Of a DNA stretch of 64,000 nt, positions 53,010-63,626 are shown piece after piece (position 1 is the stretch's first letter; each line of letters opens with the position of its first letter). This stretch comes from Candidatus Babeliales bacterium. GTDB taxonomy: Bacteria > Babelota > Babeliae > Babelales > Vermiphilaceae. The DNA is taken from NCBI GenBank assembly GCA_035944115.1, contig DASZBJ010000045.1, positions 1-64,000 of the forward strand. The letters are read 5' to 3'. The translations under genes and the position numbers were made by a program. The notes under the pieces were generated by a model, which was not told the DNA's origin, made no database searches, and saw only the letters and a program-made list of their open reading frames with translations.

Positions 53010-53221
53010 AAAACTTCCTTAGCAGATTTTTTTTGCTGTAGAAATGTTAGAGCGCGCGCAATATTTTGTCGTAACTTTTTAAACAGTGAATAATCTTTAA
53101 CGTGTGACGTCAAAGAATTCATACGCAACCCAAACAACTCTTTTCTCCACTGCTCCAAGAGCTCTTCTGTCTTTTTTATTTCAGCGCTTTTAAGTTCGCC
53201 TTTAACTGCATCAACTTTCAT
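53006..53221 (-). CDS. rpmC: 50S ribosomal protein L29
   Basis: 71 residues, two helices: SAEIKKTEELLEQWRKELFGLRM and KKLRQNIARALTFLQQK. It binds near the tunnel exit. Overlaps rplP by one base and rpsQ by four. Confidence 0.95.
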   Translation of the reverse strand: MKVDAVKGELKSAEIKKTEELLEQWRKELFGLRMNSLTSHVKDYSLFKKLRQNIARALTFLQQKKSAKEVL

Positions 53222-53667
53222 TATGCATTTTCCTCAGTAACTGTTACGGCAGCATCCCCACCATTTCGTTTAACAAATTGAGTTTTACGAGGAAGTTTAT
53301 ATGCAGCACTTCGCAAAACTTCTCGCGCAGTTTCTTCATTCAGACCAGCAACTTCACAGATAACACGGCCTCGTTTAACCACAGCAACCCACAACTCAGG
53401 ATTTCCTTTTCCTTTACCCATACGAGTTTCTGCAGGCTTTTTGGTAACAGGCTTGCTTGGAAACACTCTGAGATACAATCTACCTACTTTTTTAAGACTT
53501 CTTGATATCGTAACGCGCATCGCTTCTATTTGCTGTGCGGTAAGCCAACAAGGCTCCACAGCACGTAATCCAAATTCTCCAAAAGCAACTTCACAAGCGC
53601 CCTTAGAAGCCCCCTTCATTGTACCACGGTGCACTTTTCGATATTTAACTTTTTTAGGCATCAACAT
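53221..53667 (-). CDS. rplP: 50S ribosomal protein L16
   Basis: 148 residues (146 if the third residue, ATG 53661, is the start). PKKVKYRKVHRGTMKG, EPCWLTAQQIEAMRV, TRMGKGKGNPELWVAVVKRG and EVLRSAAYKLPRKTQFV are standard. Confidence 0.97.
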   Translation of the reverse strand: MLMPKKVKYRKVHRGTMKGASKGACEVAFGEFGLRAVEPCWLTAQQIEAMRVTISRSLKKVGRLYLRVFPSKPVTKKPAETRMGKGKGNPELWVAVVKRGRVICEVAGLNEETAREVLRSAAYKLPRKTQFVKRNGGDAAVTVTEENA

Positions 53668-53689
53668 AATTTATTCTTTCACCTTACTA

Positions 53690-54325
53690 TCAAACGAGTT
53701 GGTATTCGCCCTTGCAGATCCAAACCTTAACTCCAATAATTCCATACGTTGTTTTCGCTTCAGCAAATCCGTAATCAATATCAGCGCGTAACGTATGAAG
53801 AGGCACCGATCCAACACGAACCCACTCTGTACGAGCAATTTCCGCACCATTAAGTCTACCAGAACAACAGATTTTTACACCTTTTGCTCCACTCTTCATC
53901 GCAGAATCTTTCGCTCGCTTCATAACTTTTTTAAAACTCGCTCTACGCTCTAACTGACTTGCGATACCTTTAGCAACTAACTCAGCATCCAATTCCGGTT
54001 TTTTTACTTCCTGAACTGAAATCTCAATAGTTCGTTTGCCTTCAAGCAATGCCCCAATTTGAGAACGAAGCTGTTCGATCTCTTGACCTTTTTTACCTAT
54101 AATGACCCCTGGCTTACCAGAATGCACTATAATTCGTATATCATCACCAGATTTCTCAATCTCTACAGAAGAGATTTCTGCTTTTTCTAAAGCACTGTCT
54201 AAATACTTTCTAATCTTTAAATCTTCTAACACTTGTTTGCCATATGAATCCCGAGCAAACCAACGCGCAAACCAGTCGCGATAAATACCAACACGAAACC
54301 CTATTGGATGTACCTTTTGTCCCAT
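53690..54325 (-). CDS. rpsC: 30S ribosomal protein S3
   Basis: 211 residues. MGQKVHPIGFRVG start, a KH domain with IIVHSGKPGVIIGKKGQEIE, and RLNGAEIARTEWVRVGSVPLHTL. It lies at the mRNA entry site. Confidence 0.98.
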   Translation of the reverse strand: MGQKVHPIGFRVGIYRDWFARWFARDSYGKQVLEDLKIRKYLDSALEKAEISSVEIEKSGDDIRIIVHSGKPGVIIGKKGQEIEQLRSQIGALLEGKRTIEISVQEVKKPELDAELVAKGIASQLERRASFKKVMKRAKDSAMKSGAKGVKICCSGRLNGAEIARTEWVRVGSVPLHTLRADIDYGFAEAKTTYGIIGVKVWICKGEYQLV

Positions 54326-54326
54326 A

Positions 54327-54665
54327 CTAAACTTCCCTTGACTCTAGAGTTACACTCATATGACATAAACGCTTTCTATAAGGATTTGATCTTCCCATAG
54401 CTCCCGGCTTGAAGTAATTAATAATTGGGCCACGATCAACTTGAATAGTTTTTACAAAAAGCGCATCATCTGAAATGTTATGGAGGCTCTTTGCATTATC
54501 AACTGCAGACTTAATCATTTTTCTAATAGGCACTGATTTGAGAACGGCGTGAGTGGTCAGCAAATCAACTGCATATTTGGCACTCTTACCTCTAAGTGTA
54601 TTTACTAATGGTCTCATCTTATTCGGTGAAAACCGTATAAACCGAGCTCGTGCAACAAATTTCAT
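54327..54665 (-). CDS. rplV: 50S ribosomal protein L22
   Basis: 112 residues from ATG 54665, which has AAAGG 8 nt upstream; a TTG nine codons earlier is less likely. FIRFSPNKMRPLVNTLRG and PGAMGRSNPYRKRLCHMSV are conserved, with the loop reaching into the exit tunnel. Confidence 0.96.
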   Translation of the reverse strand: MKFVARARFIRFSPNKMRPLVNTLRGKSAKYAVDLLTTHAVLKSVPIRKMIKSAVDNAKSLHNISDDALFVKTIQVDRGPIINYFKPGAMGRSNPYRKRLCHMSVTLESREV

Positions 54666-54745
54666 TGCATCAACCTTTGAATAATTTTTCAAACTTTTTT
54701 ATTTATACTATATAATTTACATTCATTTTTATTGAGTGCAACTCA

Positions 54746-55027
54746 TTATTTCGCGGCACCAGCTTTACGTTGCCCACTATGCATCTTAAATGTACGCGTA
54801 GGAGAAAACTCACCTAAATAATGTCCAACCATATTTTCAGTTATAAAAACTGAAACAAATTTTTTTCCATTATGTACCGCTATGGTGAATCCCACAAAAT
54901 CAGGAACTATCATGCTCCTACGAGACCACGTTTTTATAACATCACGCTTGCCCTCTTTTTTCGCTCTAGCAACTTTTTCAAGCAGCGAATCCTGAACATA
55001 CGGTCCTTTTTTTGCCGATCTAGCCAT
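54746..55027 (-). CDS. rpsS: 30S ribosomal protein S19
   Basis: 93 residues. [16 protein letters not shown] start at ATG 55027 with AGGT upstream; three further codons to 55036 are possible. [15 protein letters not shown] and [15 protein letters not shown] are hallmarks. Confidence 0.97.
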   Translation of the reverse strand: MARSAKKGPYVQDSLLEKVARAKKEGKRDVIKTWSRRSMIVPDFVGFTIAVHNGKKFVSVFITENMVGHYLGEFSPTRTFKMHSGQRKAGAAK

Positions 55028-55079
55028 ATATAGCACACCTATTTTAAAAAAATTGTTTTATTTTTTATATTTTACTTAT

Positions 55080-55910
55080 TTATTTATTTTTACGACCCTT
55101 GCGTCTTCTGAGAATCAATGGGTTCTGACGCACTCTTGTTCTTGTTCCCTTACAACCTTTACCCCATGGAGTACTTGGATGCGATCCAGATTTAGAACGT
55201 CCTTCACCACCACCATGCGGGTGATCGACAGGGTTCATAGCCATACCACGAACAGATGGTCTGAAACCACGATGTCGCGTACGACCAGCTTTACCCCAAG
55301 AAATGTTCTTAAAATCTGCATTACCCAAAACACCTATTGTTGCCCAGCACTCAATAGGAACCATACGCATTTCCCCTGATGGCATTCTCAATGTCGCATG
55401 TTCTTCAGTTTTTGCCACAAACTGAATTGAAGTTCCTGCGCTTCGCGCAAACTTCCCCCCAGAGCCTGGAGTAATTTCAACGTTATGTACAGTAAAACCT
55501 AACGGAATCTTACTTAATGGCATTGCATTACCATTTTTTGCTTCCGCTTTTTCACTTGCAAAGATTTTACTGCCCACGGATAATCCCTCTGGCATTAAAA
55601 TATATTTCTTTGCACCATTTTCATAAAACACTAACCCGATACGAACATTACGATTAGGATCATACTCAATGGCTGCAATAGTACCGGTTACATCACGTTC
55701 CATACGCTTAAAATCTATCTCGCGATACTTACGTGCAGCTCCCCCGCCTCTATGTCGAACTGTAATTCTACCATAAGCGTTTCTACCCGCTTTACTTTTT
55801 AAGGAACTAACCAGAGATTTTTCAGGAGATTTCTTTGTAATATCACTAGTATCTAAATACGTCTGAAATCTTAATGATGAATTACGCGGTCTTCGATTAC
55901 GAATTGCCAT
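55080..55910 (-). CDS. rplB: 50S ribosomal protein L2
   Basis: 276 residues. ATG 55910 is used because AAAGG is 6 nt upstream and the protein then starts MAIRNRRPRNSS; a longer frame would cover the rplW end. GGGAARKYREIDFKR, MRMVPIECWATIGVLGN and AMNPVDHPHGGGEGRSKSG, with the His of the peptidyl transferase neighbourhood, are present. Confidence 0.98.
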   Translation of the reverse strand: MAIRNRRPRNSSLRFQTYLDTSDITKKSPEKSLVSSLKSKAGRNAYGRITVRHRGGGAARKYREIDFKRMERDVTGTIAAIEYDPNRNVRIGLVFYENGAKKYILMPEGLSVGSKIFASEKAEAKNGNAMPLSKIPLGFTVHNVEITPGSGGKFARSAGTSIQFVAKTEEHATLRMPSGEMRMVPIECWATIGVLGNADFKNISWGKAGRTRHRGFRPSVRGMAMNPVDHPHGGGEGRSKSGSHPSTPWGKGCKGTRTRVRQNPLILRRRKGRKNK

Positions 55911-55920
55911 TGCATACCTT

Positions 55921-56271
55921 TTAGATTGAATCTTCTTTAATTTCTTTTTGCTCATCAGCAACAGAAGATCTGCCGCCCGCCTGATCAAACAAATTAAGAG
56001 ATTGTCCCTCTTTCAAAGTGACCAAAGCTTTTTTCTCGTCTGGACCCCATACTTCTTTTTTTCCTGCTCTACGCTTTTTACCTTTACGAGTCACAATCCT
56101 AACAGCTTCAGCTTCAACATTAAAAAGCTTTTTCAATGCTTCTTTAATCATAGGCTTATTTGCCTCTGGATGAACTCGCAATACCAGCTGATTCAAGGTG
56201 CGATTAAGCCGATATGCTTTATCAGAGATCACAGGACCTTGTATAACATGATAAATACTTTTTAAACCCAT
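55921..56271 (-). CDS. rplW: 50S ribosomal protein L23
   Basis: 116 residues: [40 protein letters not shown] and a basic [13 protein letters not shown]-terminal acidic extension of about 20 residues is unusual. The start overlaps the rplD end by 10 nt. Confidence 0.94.
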   Translation of the reverse strand: MGLKSIYHVIQGPVISDKAYRLNRTLNQLVLRVHPEANKPMIKEALKKLFNVEAEAVRIVTRKGKKRRAGKKEVWGPDEKKALVTLKEGQSLNLFDQAGGRSSVADEQKEIKEDSI

Positions 56272-56921
56272 TGTGACACCATTTCTTTAAATTGATCACT
56301 ATCTTTTTTTAGAAACACCCAATAATGAGTATTTACTAATTGGAATGCGTTCGGTTGATCAAAAAACAGTATTCTCACTCGCGGTATATTAATAAAAGAA
56401 GCACGAGTTGCAAAATCTGTTATTGATAAAAACAACGTAACATTACTGTTTTCGAAATTAACTGACTTCAATAATGAGTATGCCAACTTTGTTTTAGGCA
56501 CATCACCCTCTAACGTCCAATCCAAACATACGATTTTTTCTTTGTTAGCAAAATCAGACAATAAAGCTCCAAACACTCGCTTCTTTGTTTGCTTTGTTAT
56601 GCGAAGAGTTTTAACTCGTTCTTGCGGCCCAAAAATAACACCTCCACCGCGCCACAATGGAGACCGGGCTGATCCTGCACGCGCACGTCCAGTTCCCTTT
56701 TGTTTCCATGGCTTACGGTTAGTACGATTTACCTCAGCCCGTCCCTTACACGCAACTGTTCCTTGACGCCAATTTTGTAATAATGAACGAATTGCAAGAG
56801 AAAAACCTACTTTAGATCCACTCAAATTAAGTTCGTCAATTTCCAAGTTTTTCAAAGAAACAATGCTCATTATTTGGGACGATTTGCTATTTAGCATTTC
56901 TGCTTTATTTTGATTGCTCAT
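56262..56921 (-). CDS. rplD: 50S ribosomal protein L4
   Basis: 219 residues. The conserved loop [27 protein letters not shown] extends toward the exit tunnel. The N-terminus carries about 17 extra residues. AGGT precedes the ATG. Confidence 0.96.
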   Translation of the reverse strand: MSNQNKAEMLNSKSSQIMSIVSLKNLEIDELNLSGSKVGFSLAIRSLLQNWRQGTVACKGRAEVNRTNRKPWKQKGTGRARAGSARSPLWRGGGVIFGPQERVKTLRITKQTKKRVFGALLSDFANKEKIVCLDWTLEGDVPKTKLAYSLLKSVNFENSNVTLFLSITDFATRASFINIPRVRILFFDQPNAFQLVNTHYWVFLKKDSDQFKEMVSQWV

Positions 56922-56929
56922 AATAATAC

Positions 56930-57544
56930 CTACGCTTTGCGAACAAATACTAAAGATCCCGCTTTACCAGGAACACAACCCTTAACCAACATAATCTGTG
57001 CCTCTGGTTCAATGCGTACAACTTTAAGATTTGCCATCACACGCTTATCAACCCCCATGTGACCAGTCATTCTTTTACCTTTAATAACCTTACCCTGCGA
57101 TCTGAAAAAACTCAGTGAACCGGTTTTTTTCCCCATAGTACTACCGTGACTGGCTGGAGGACCTCCAAATCTATGTCTACGCACAACACCGGCATATCCA
57201 CATCCTTTGGTAATCCCAAAAACATCAACCAAATCCCCAGAATTTAACTCGCGGTGAGCCTCTATAGCTTCGCCCACTTTAGATTCTGCAGCAATATCTA
57301 ATCTCACTTCACGCAATACTGTAAAGTAATGCTTTGGCTTCTTTAACCATTCTTTTGAGAAAGCTGTGCCGACAAATTTATCTTTAACTTGTCCTACCTG
57401 CACAGCATCATACCCATCATTCGCTTGAGTCTTAACCTGTGTTATAAACCAATTACCAGTACCAATTACCGTAACGGGAACCACAGCGTTCTCAACAAAA
57501 ACTTGGGTCATTCCAATTTTTCTACCCCAAAGACCTGTAATCAT
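56930..57544 (-). CDS. rplC: 50S ribosomal protein L3
   Basis: 204 residues from ATG 57544, with AAGG about 9 nt upstream. [16 protein letters not shown] start, [18 protein letters not shown] and [10 protein letters not shown] are diagnostic. An upstream ATG would overlap rpsJ. Confidence 0.98.
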   Translation of the reverse strand: MITGLWGRKIGMTQVFVENAVVPVTVIGTGNWFITQVKTQANDGYDAVQVGQVKDKFVGTAFSKEWLKKPKHYFTVLREVRLDIAAESKVGEAIEAHRELNSGDLVDVFGITKGCGYAGVVRRHRFGGPPASHGSTMGKKTGSLSFFRSQGKVIKGKRMTGHMGVDKRVMANLKVVRIEPEAQIMLVKGCVPGKAGSLVFVRKA

Positions 57545-57557
57545 ATCGAATGACCTT

Positions 57558-57863
57558 CTATTTAATTTCAACATCCACACCGGATGAAATATTTAACTTC
57601 ATAAGCGCTTCCATCGTTTGATCTGAAGGAGAAACGATATCAAGGATGCGTCTATGCGTAGTCAATTCAAACTGTTCTCGTGATCGCTTATTCACATGAG
57701 GAGATCGTAAAACCGTAAAACAATGCCGCTTGTTGGGTAGAGGAACAGGACCTACCAAATTCGATCCTGTTCTTTTTACCGCAGAAACTATTAACTTTAC
57801 TGCTTTGTCCAACAATTGATGGTCATATGATTTTAATGTTAAGCGTATTTTTTGCTTTTTCAT
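57558..57863 (-). CDS. rpsJ: 30S ribosomal protein S10
   Basis: 101 residues. [40 protein letters not shown] and [14 protein letters not shown] are standard. First gene of the S10 block, 11 nt after tuf. Confidence 0.98.
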   Translation of the reverse strand: MKKQKIRLTLKSYDHQLLDKAVKLIVSAVKRTGSNLVGPVPLPNKRHCFTVLRSPHVNKRSREQFELTTHRRILDIVSPSDQTMEALMKLNISSGVDVEIK

Positions 57864-57874
57864 CTAACACCTAA

Positions 57875-59068
57875 TTATTCAACAATTTCAGTCACAACAC
57901 CTGAACCAACCGTTCGGCCACCTTCACGAATCGCAAAACGTAAATCTTGGTTCATAGCAACCGGAGCAATCAAATCAACTATTAATTGAACGTTGTCTCC
58001 AGGCATAACCATTTCACGGCCTGCTTCCAAAGTCACCACACCTGTTACATCCGTTGTTCGGAAATAAAACTGTGGTCTATATCCAGTAAAGAATGGGCTA
58101 TGACGTCCGCCTTCATCCTTGCTCAAGATATACACTTTACATTTGAATTTTTTATGTGGCTTAATTGAACCAGATTTAGCAATTACCATACCTCGTTCAA
58201 CATCTTCTTTTTTAATACCACGCAATAATAGACCAACGTTATCACCAGCCTGACCTTCGTTTAAGATCTTCTTAAACATTTCAACACCAGTAACGGTAGT
58301 TTTCAAATCAGAACCGAATCCAACAAGCTCTACTTCTTCACCAACTTTTACTTGTCCTGTTTCAATACGACCTGTCGCAACAGTACCACGACCAGAAATA
58401 GTAAATACACCTTCAACCGGCATCAAGAATGGCTTATCGATATCACGTTTCGGCAAAGGAATATCAGAATCCAACGCTGCAACTAATTTCTCCATAGCGC
58501 CGTATCCCAATGGTCCTGTATCACCATTAAGAGCCTTAAGTGCTGATCCACGAATAACTGGAATAGTGTCGCCTGGGAAATCATATTTGCTCAAAAGCTC
58601 ACGGATTTCTTCTTCAACCATATCAACCATCTCTGGGTCATCAACCATGTCAACTTTGTTCAAGAATACAACAAGCGCTGGTACGTTTACGTTTTTCGCC
58701 AAAACAATATGCTCACGAGTTTGAGGCATCGCACCATCCGCAGCCGATACAACCAAAATTGCACCATCCATTTGCGCTGCACCAGTGATCATATTTTTTA
58801 CATAGTCAGCGTGACCAGGACAATCTACGTGTGCATAGTGACGATTAGCAGACTCATACTCAACGTGAGAAGCCTGAATGGTAATACCACGTGCTTTTTC
58901 TTCTGGCGCATTATCAATTTCAGAAAACGCTTTAAACTTCGTTCCGCCACTTTTTTCAGACAAATATTTCGTAATTGCCGCAGTTAACGTAGTTTTTCCA
59001 TGATCAACGTGACCAATTGTTCCAACGTTTACGTGCGGTTTCGTACGCTCAAATACATCTCTTGCCAT
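57875..59068 (-). CDS. tuf: Elongation factor Tu
   Basis: 397 residues. GTPase motifs are [20 protein letters not shown] and NKVDM, with the full domain 2 and 3 sequence ([20 protein letters not shown]). It delivers aminoacyl-tRNA to the ribosome. A single copy is seen here, placed between fusA and rpsJ. Confidence 0.99.
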   Translation of the reverse strand: MARDVFERTKPHVNVGTIGHVDHGKTTLTAAITKYLSEKSGGTKFKAFSEIDNAPEEKARGITIQASHVEYESANRHYAHVDCPGHADYVKNMITGAAQMDGAILVVSAADGAMPQTREHIVLAKNVNVPALVVFLNKVDMVDDPEMVDMVEEEIRELLSKYDFPGDTIPVIRGSALKALNGDTGPLGYGAMEKLVAALDSDIPLPKRDIDKPFLMPVEGVFTISGRGTVATGRIETGQVKVGEEVELVGFGSDLKTTVTGVEMFKKILNEGQAGDNVGLLLRGIKKEDVERGMVIAKSGSIKPHKKFKCKVYILSKDEGGRHSPFFTGYRPQFYFRTTDVTGVVTLEAGREMVMPGDNVQLIVDLIAPVAMNQDLRFAIREGGRTVGSGVVTEIVE

Positions 59069-59097
59069 CGCAATAACTCCTAAAACAACATAAAATC

Positions 59098-61161
59098 TTA
59101 TTTTTTCTTATCAGCTATCATATCCTGAACATTCTTCGGAACTTCACGGTAACATTCAAATTCCATAGAATAGCTCGCTCGTCCTTTTGTCATGGATCGC
59201 ACATCAGTCGCGTACCCAAACATCTCTCCTAAAGGAACTTCCGCATTAATGATCTGCTTTGTCCCCTTAGTTTCCATCCCAAGAATTCGACCCCGACGAG
59301 AGTTAAGGTCACCCATGACATCACCCATGTATTCTTCAGGAGTATCAACCTCTACTTTCATAATAGGTTCCAACAATACCGGAGAAGCTTGAGCCATCCC
59401 TGTTTTAAACGCCATAGAACCAGCAACTTTAAACGCTAACTCAGAAGAATCGACATCATGATAGGAACCATCATACAAAGTAACTTTCACATCCACTACT
59501 GGATAACCACCAATTATACCACCAGTAAGGGCCTCTTCTATACCCTTTTGAACTGGGTTAATAAACTCCCGAGGAATTGCACCACCGATGACTTTATTCT
59601 CAAACAAAAACCCTTTACCACGCTCTAATGGCTCTACTTTAATCCAAACATGACCGTATTGACCACGTCCACCAGATTGCTTAATGTATTTACCTTCAAC
59701 ATCTGCAAGCTTCTGAATGGTTTCCTTATATGCAACTTGCAACTTACCTTGCGTCAAATCAACTTTATGTTCTCTGCGCAAACGATCTACTACAATTTCA
59801 AGATGCAATTCGCCCATTCCACGAATAACCGTCTGAGCAGTCTCTTCATCATAGGTGAATTGGAATGACGGATCCTCTTGCATCATTTTTTTCAATGCAA
59901 TAGTCATTTTTTCATAATCCGCCTTACTTTTCGGCTCAACAGAAGAAGAAATAACTGGAGCTGGAATATCTATTGACTCAAGCAAAATAGGAGCCGACGC
60001 ATCACACAAAGTGTCTCCAGTGATCGCATCTTTAACTCCAACAATAGCCGCAATATCCCCCGCTTTAACAACTTCAATCTCTTCACGTTTATTTGCGTGC
60101 ATTTTAAGCAAGCGACTCACACGCTCCTTAGATTCAGTACGCGCATTATACACATAAGAGCCCGCCTTCAACTGCCCTGAATAAACACGGATATAGTTCA
60201 ATACACCCACAAATGGATCTGTTACAATCTTAAATACCAACGCAGCAAACGGTTCATTCTCATCCGCTTTTCTTAATGCTTTTTCACCGTTAGGCATAAT
60301 CCCTTCTACCGGTGGGACATCCATTGGAGATGGCAAATAATCAACAACCGCATCCAGAACTAACTGAACGCCTTTATTTTTAAAAGCAGTACCACAAAAT
60401 GCTGGTGTAACCTTTTGCGCCAAAACACCTTTTCTAAGAGCAGTTTTAATTTCCGGAACAGAAATTTCTTTTTCTTCCAAAAACTTTTCCGCTAAAACAT
60501 CATCGAACTCACATGCAGCTTCTACAATCTTCACGCGCAGCTCTTTAGCTCGCTGTAAGTACTCTGCAGGAATCTCAAGCCACTTAACCGTTTCGCCCAT
60601 CTCCCCTTCAAACTGCGCCATCTTCATCGTAAGCAAATCAATAATGTTTGAAAAGTCTTCAGCTTCGCCAACCGGCAACTGCATTGCTACCGCATTCGCA
60701 CCTAATTTTTCATTTACATCATCAATAACCATGAAATAATCGCCACCAACTCGATCCATCTTATTGGCAAAAATCACTCGAGGCACACCATATCGATCCG
60801 CCTGCTTCCACACGGTCTCAGACTGAGGCTGAACCCCATCAACCGCACTAAAAACCGCGATCGCCCCATCTAAGACACGCAGCGACCGACCTACTTCAAT
60901 TGTAAAATCAACGTGACCCGGTGTATCAATAATATTAATTTGACAATCTTTCCATGTACATTTTGTCGCAGCAGACGTAATGGTAATACCACGCTCACGC
61001 TCCTGCTCCATCCAATCCATGATCGCTTCGCCTTGATGCACTTCACCGATACGATGCGATATCCCTGTATAAAACAGAATACGCTCCGTTACCGTTGTTT
61101 TTCCAGCATCAATATGCGCTGCAATCCCAATATTTCTATACCGATCTAGCTGATTACTCAT
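59098..61161 (-). CDS. fusA: Elongation factor G
   Basis: 687 residues. GTPase motifs [17 protein letters not shown] and NKMDR; switch [13 protein letters not shown]. Domain IV contains [12 protein letters not shown] and the C-terminal [19 protein letters not shown]. It drives translocation after peptide bond formation. Confidence 0.99.
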   Translation of the reverse strand: MSNQLDRYRNIGIAAHIDAGKTTVTERILFYTGISHRIGEVHQGEAIMDWMEQERERGITITSAATKCTWKDCQINIIDTPGHVDFTIEVGRSLRVLDGAIAVFSAVDGVQPQSETVWKQADRYGVPRVIFANKMDRVGGDYFMVIDDVNEKLGANAVAMQLPVGEAEDFSNIIDLLTMKMAQFEGEMGETVKWLEIPAEYLQRAKELRVKIVEAACEFDDVLAEKFLEEKEISVPEIKTALRKGVLAQKVTPAFCGTAFKNKGVQLVLDAVVDYLPSPMDVPPVEGIMPNGEKALRKADENEPFAALVFKIVTDPFVGVLNYIRVYSGQLKAGSYVYNARTESKERVSRLLKMHANKREEIEVVKAGDIAAIVGVKDAITGDTLCDASAPILLESIDIPAPVISSSVEPKSKADYEKMTIALKKMMQEDPSFQFTYDEETAQTVIRGMGELHLEIVVDRLRREHKVDLTQGKLQVAYKETIQKLADVEGKYIKQSGGRGQYGHVWIKVEPLERGKGFLFENKVIGGAIPREFINPVQKGIEEALTGGIIGGYPVVDVKVTLYDGSYHDVDSSELAFKVAGSMAFKTGMAQASPVLLEPIMKVEVDTPEEYMGDVMGDLNSRRGRILGMETKGTKQIINAEVPLGEMFGYATDVRSMTKGRASYSMEFECYREVPKNVQDMIADKKK

Positions 61162-61179
61162 TGATTATCTACCTTTACA

Positions 61180-61662
61180 TTACCAAGAATAGTGAGAGAA
61201 TGCTCTATTAGCTTCTGCCATTCTATGTACATCCGCTTTTTTCTTGACCGCAACACCACGACCCTCTACAGAATCAAGAATCTCAAACGCCAAACGCTCT
61301 CCCATAGTTTTATTCGAGCGAGACTTTGCCGCATCGATTAACCATCGAAATGCTAAAGCACGTCCACGCCCAAAAGAAACTTCTCTTGGAATTTGGTACA
61401 CACTACCACCAACACGACGAGAGCGAACTTCGATGATAGGCACTATTTGCTGAAATGACTTATTAAACAGCTCAAGCGCTTTTTCTTTGCTGCCACTGGA
61501 TTTTTTAACCAAAATATCCATCGCATCATAAACAATTTTACGAGCAGCATTTTTTTTGCCACAAACCATAACAATATTAACAAGCCGCTGTAACATTTCA
61601 GAACCATAAATCGGATCTGGTGTTACCTCTTTTCTAGCTATTTCTTTTTTACGTCTAGACAT
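61180..61662 (-). CDS. rpsG: 30S ribosomal protein S7
   Basis: 160 residues. MSRRKKEIARKEVTPDPIYGS start, VGGSVYQIPREVS and RGVAVKKKADVHRMAEANRAFSHYSW end. In other bacteria S7 can repress the str operon. Confidence 0.98.
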   Translation of the reverse strand: MSRRKKEIARKEVTPDPIYGSEMLQRLVNIVMVCGKKNAARKIVYDAMDILVKKSSGSKEKALELFNKSFQQIVPIIEVRSRRVGGSVYQIPREVSFGRGRALAFRWLIDAAKSRSNKTMGERLAFEILDSVEGRGVAVKKKADVHRMAEANRAFSHYSW

Positions 61663-61673
61663 AATTCAACCTT

Positions 61674-62045
61674 TTACTTAGGACGCTTTGCACCATAATG
61701 AGAACGAGACTGTTTACGCCCTTCAACACCCGCAGAGTCAAGCGCACCACGCACTATATGATATTTTACACCAGGTAAATCTTTTACTCGTCCGCCTCGC
61801 ACTAACACTACAGAGTGCTCTTGCAAGTTATGGCCTTCTCCTGGAATATACGCAGAAACCTCTATACCCGTAGAAAGCTTAACACGAGCTACTTTACGAA
61901 GAGCTGAGTTAGGTTTTTTAGGTGCACAGGTAAACACACGAGTACAAACACCGCGCGCTTGCGGAGCTCCCTTAAGAGCCGGACTCTTCGATTTAACCTT
62001 AGCGCTTCTTCTTCCAAAGCGACAAAGCTGGCTTATTGTAGGCAT
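61674..62045 (-). CDS. rpsL: 30S ribosomal protein S12
   Basis: 123 residues. [11 protein letters not shown] start, the decoding-site [16 protein letters not shown] with the Lys that determines streptomycin sensitivity unchanged, and [24 protein letters not shown] end. First gene of the super-operon. Confidence 0.99.
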   Translation of the reverse strand: MPTISQLCRFGRRSAKVKSKSPALKGAPQARGVCTRVFTCAPKKPNSALRKVARVKLSTGIEVSAYIPGEGHNLQEHSVVLVRGGRVKDLPGVKYHIVRGALDSAGVEGRKQSRSHYGAKRPK

Positions 62046-62118
62046 AACAACACGTTCCTATATTTATATTTATAGTAAATAGCTAAAAAACTTATTAAAA
62101 ATCGCAATTTTCACTTCA

Positions 62119-62142
62119 TAAAAAACCGCGTAACCCACGCGT
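62119..62142 (-). terminator. Terminator-like hairpin in the rpsL leader (possible attenuator)
   Basis: On the minus strand CGCGT and ACGCG pair around GGGTT and are followed by a G and a T-run of six. It lies between the candidate promoter and rpsL, about 75 nt before the start codon. Confidence 0.45.
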
Positions 62143-62164
62143 ATATTAAAAGAGAGTTATTAGC

Positions 62165-62192
62165 ATTCTAACCTTTTTGAAAAAATTTTCAA
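62165..62192 (-). promoter_or_regulatory. Candidate promoter of the ribosomal super-operon
   Basis: On the minus strand TTGAAA (complement of 62187-62192) and TAGAAT (complement of 62165-62170) are spaced by 16 nt. The 306-nt gap 62046-62351 otherwise holds the leader hairpin and the upstream region of the divergent rseP gene; I see no further gene in it. Confidence 0.5.
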
Positions 62193-62351
62193 GAGAAATC
62201 AGACGCTATGATGCAGGTATACGCCTTATTTGACCGATATATTCTTTTAGCTGAACTCATTATGTATCATGATAGCCTCATGGACTTATACTTCCATTGC
62301 TGTTATCATCGGTGTCGTTATATATAATATTATATCATCTAAGGAGCTTTT

Positions 62352-63548
62352 ATGCTGTTTAACAAACATTTTTTACCATTAATTGGTGGAATAATAGCGA
62401 TCGGCATCGTTCTTATGTTCCCCTATAAAATTCTACCATTACTCTTAGGCATCATAGGCATGGGTGCCGTAGTAGCATTTCACGAGCTTGGCCATTTTCT
62501 ATTTTGTAAATTATTCAAAATCAGAACACCATCCTTTTCAATTGGCTTTGGTCCACGACTGTTCACTAAACAAATAGGGGACACCGAATTCGCAATATCA
62601 GCAATCCCACTCGGCGGATATGTAGAAATTGCTGGATCTGCAGAAGTAGGACAAGGAGAACAAAAAGAAGCCTACAGCACAGATACTCACTCTTTTGCCA
62701 CGAAACCATGGATACAGAAGTTCTTAGTAATGATGGGCGGCATCTTTTTTAATATCATTTTATCTTATTTCATTTTCTCTCTGCTCTACATAGCTGGCAT
62801 GCCCAAATCGCTCTTCTTATACCCTAAAAACGCGATTCCTACTGTAGCGAAAGTCATTCCTGCATCTCCTGCAGAAACAGCTGGCATTCAACCAGGAGAT
62901 ACTATTTTAAAAATCAATGAAATATCAACTGCTGACCTTTCTGGCACTGAACTGGACACACAAATCTCTTCGCGCCCTAACGAAACTATATCATTTTTAA
63001 TAGAACGTGCAGGAGCACAACAAGAAATCCAGGTGGCCCTTACTCAACGTGATTTTTTTGGCACCATTAAAGCGTCATCCGGTATTATTTTCGCTATCGC
63101 CGATATGCCTGGATATCCAATACTAGAAGCAATACAGAAAGGTATAGCCCTTACACACGAATATATTGCTAACACAATCAGAGCATTCCACTACTCAATC
63201 ACTAACACATGCACCACTACTATAAGCGGGCCTGTGCAACTCATCGCAACAACCACTCAAACGGCACAGGAAGGAATAAAAAACTTTTTCCTTCTATTGG
63301 GTATAATCAGCCTCAGCTTAGCGGTCTTTAACCTGATTCCTATACCAATTTTAGATGGTGGCCAATTACTCTTTTATACCATTGAAGCAATAATAAGACG
63401 TCCAATTCCAGAAAAAATTCGCGAATACATTCATATCTTTTGCTGGTTAACGTTTCTTGTATTCATCCTGTATATCAGCTACAGAGAAATACTATGCATC
63501 GCCAACCCATACCTGAAAACTTTGTGGGCATTCCTTGGATGGGAATAA
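62352..63548 (+). CDS. rseP: RseP-type site-2 intramembrane metalloprotease
   Basis: 398 residues. The zinc site HELGH (His44, Glu45, His48) lies in the first conserved membrane segment. A PDZ domain follows (about 165-245, VIPASPAETAGIQPGDTILKI). The second site PIPILDGGQLL supplies the third zinc ligand Asp. RseP/RasP proteases cut membrane proteins such as anti-sigma factors and remnant signal peptides. AAGGAG lies before the ATG. It is divergent from rpsL. Confidence 0.95.
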   Translation: MLFNKHFLPLIGGIIAIGIVLMFPYKILPLLLGIIGMGAVVAFHELGHFLFCKLFKIRTPSFSIGFGPRLFTKQIGDTEFAISAIPLGGYVEIAGSAEVGQGEQKEAYSTDTHSFATKPWIQKFLVMMGGIFFNIILSYFIFSLLYIAGMPKSLFLYPKNAIPTVAKVIPASPAETAGIQPGDTILKINEISTADLSGTELDTQISSRPNETISFLIERAGAQQEIQVALTQRDFFGTIKASSGIIFAIADMPGYPILEAIQKGIALTHEYIANTIRAFHYSITNTCTTTISGPVQLIATTTQTAQEGIKNFFLLLGIISLSLAVFNLIPIPILDGGQLLFYTIEAIIRRPIPEKIREYIHIFCWLTFLVFILYISYREILCIANPYLKTLWAFLGWE

Positions 63549-63570
63549 AAAAAAGCAATAAATGCCAAAC

Positions 63571-63600
63571 AAAAAGGGTCGATTCTTATCGACCCTTTTT
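63571..63600. terminator. Bidirectional rho-independent terminator
   Basis: AAAAAGGGTCGA pairs perfectly with TCGACCCTTTTT around TTCTTA, between the convergent rseP and rplM genes. Confidence 0.9.
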
Positions 63601-63626
63601 ATTACATAATCATTCAAAGACAGAAA

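Noticed and set aside
55911-55988. 26-codon N-terminal extension of rplB
   Set aside because: It overlaps the rplW end and lacks similarity to L2, while the ATG at 55910 has a good ribosome binding site.
62211-62330. Short plus-strand ORF (about 38 codons) in the rpsL-rseP gap
   Set aside because: It is rich in His, Tyr and Cys, has no clear ribosome binding site and probably lies in promoter DNA.
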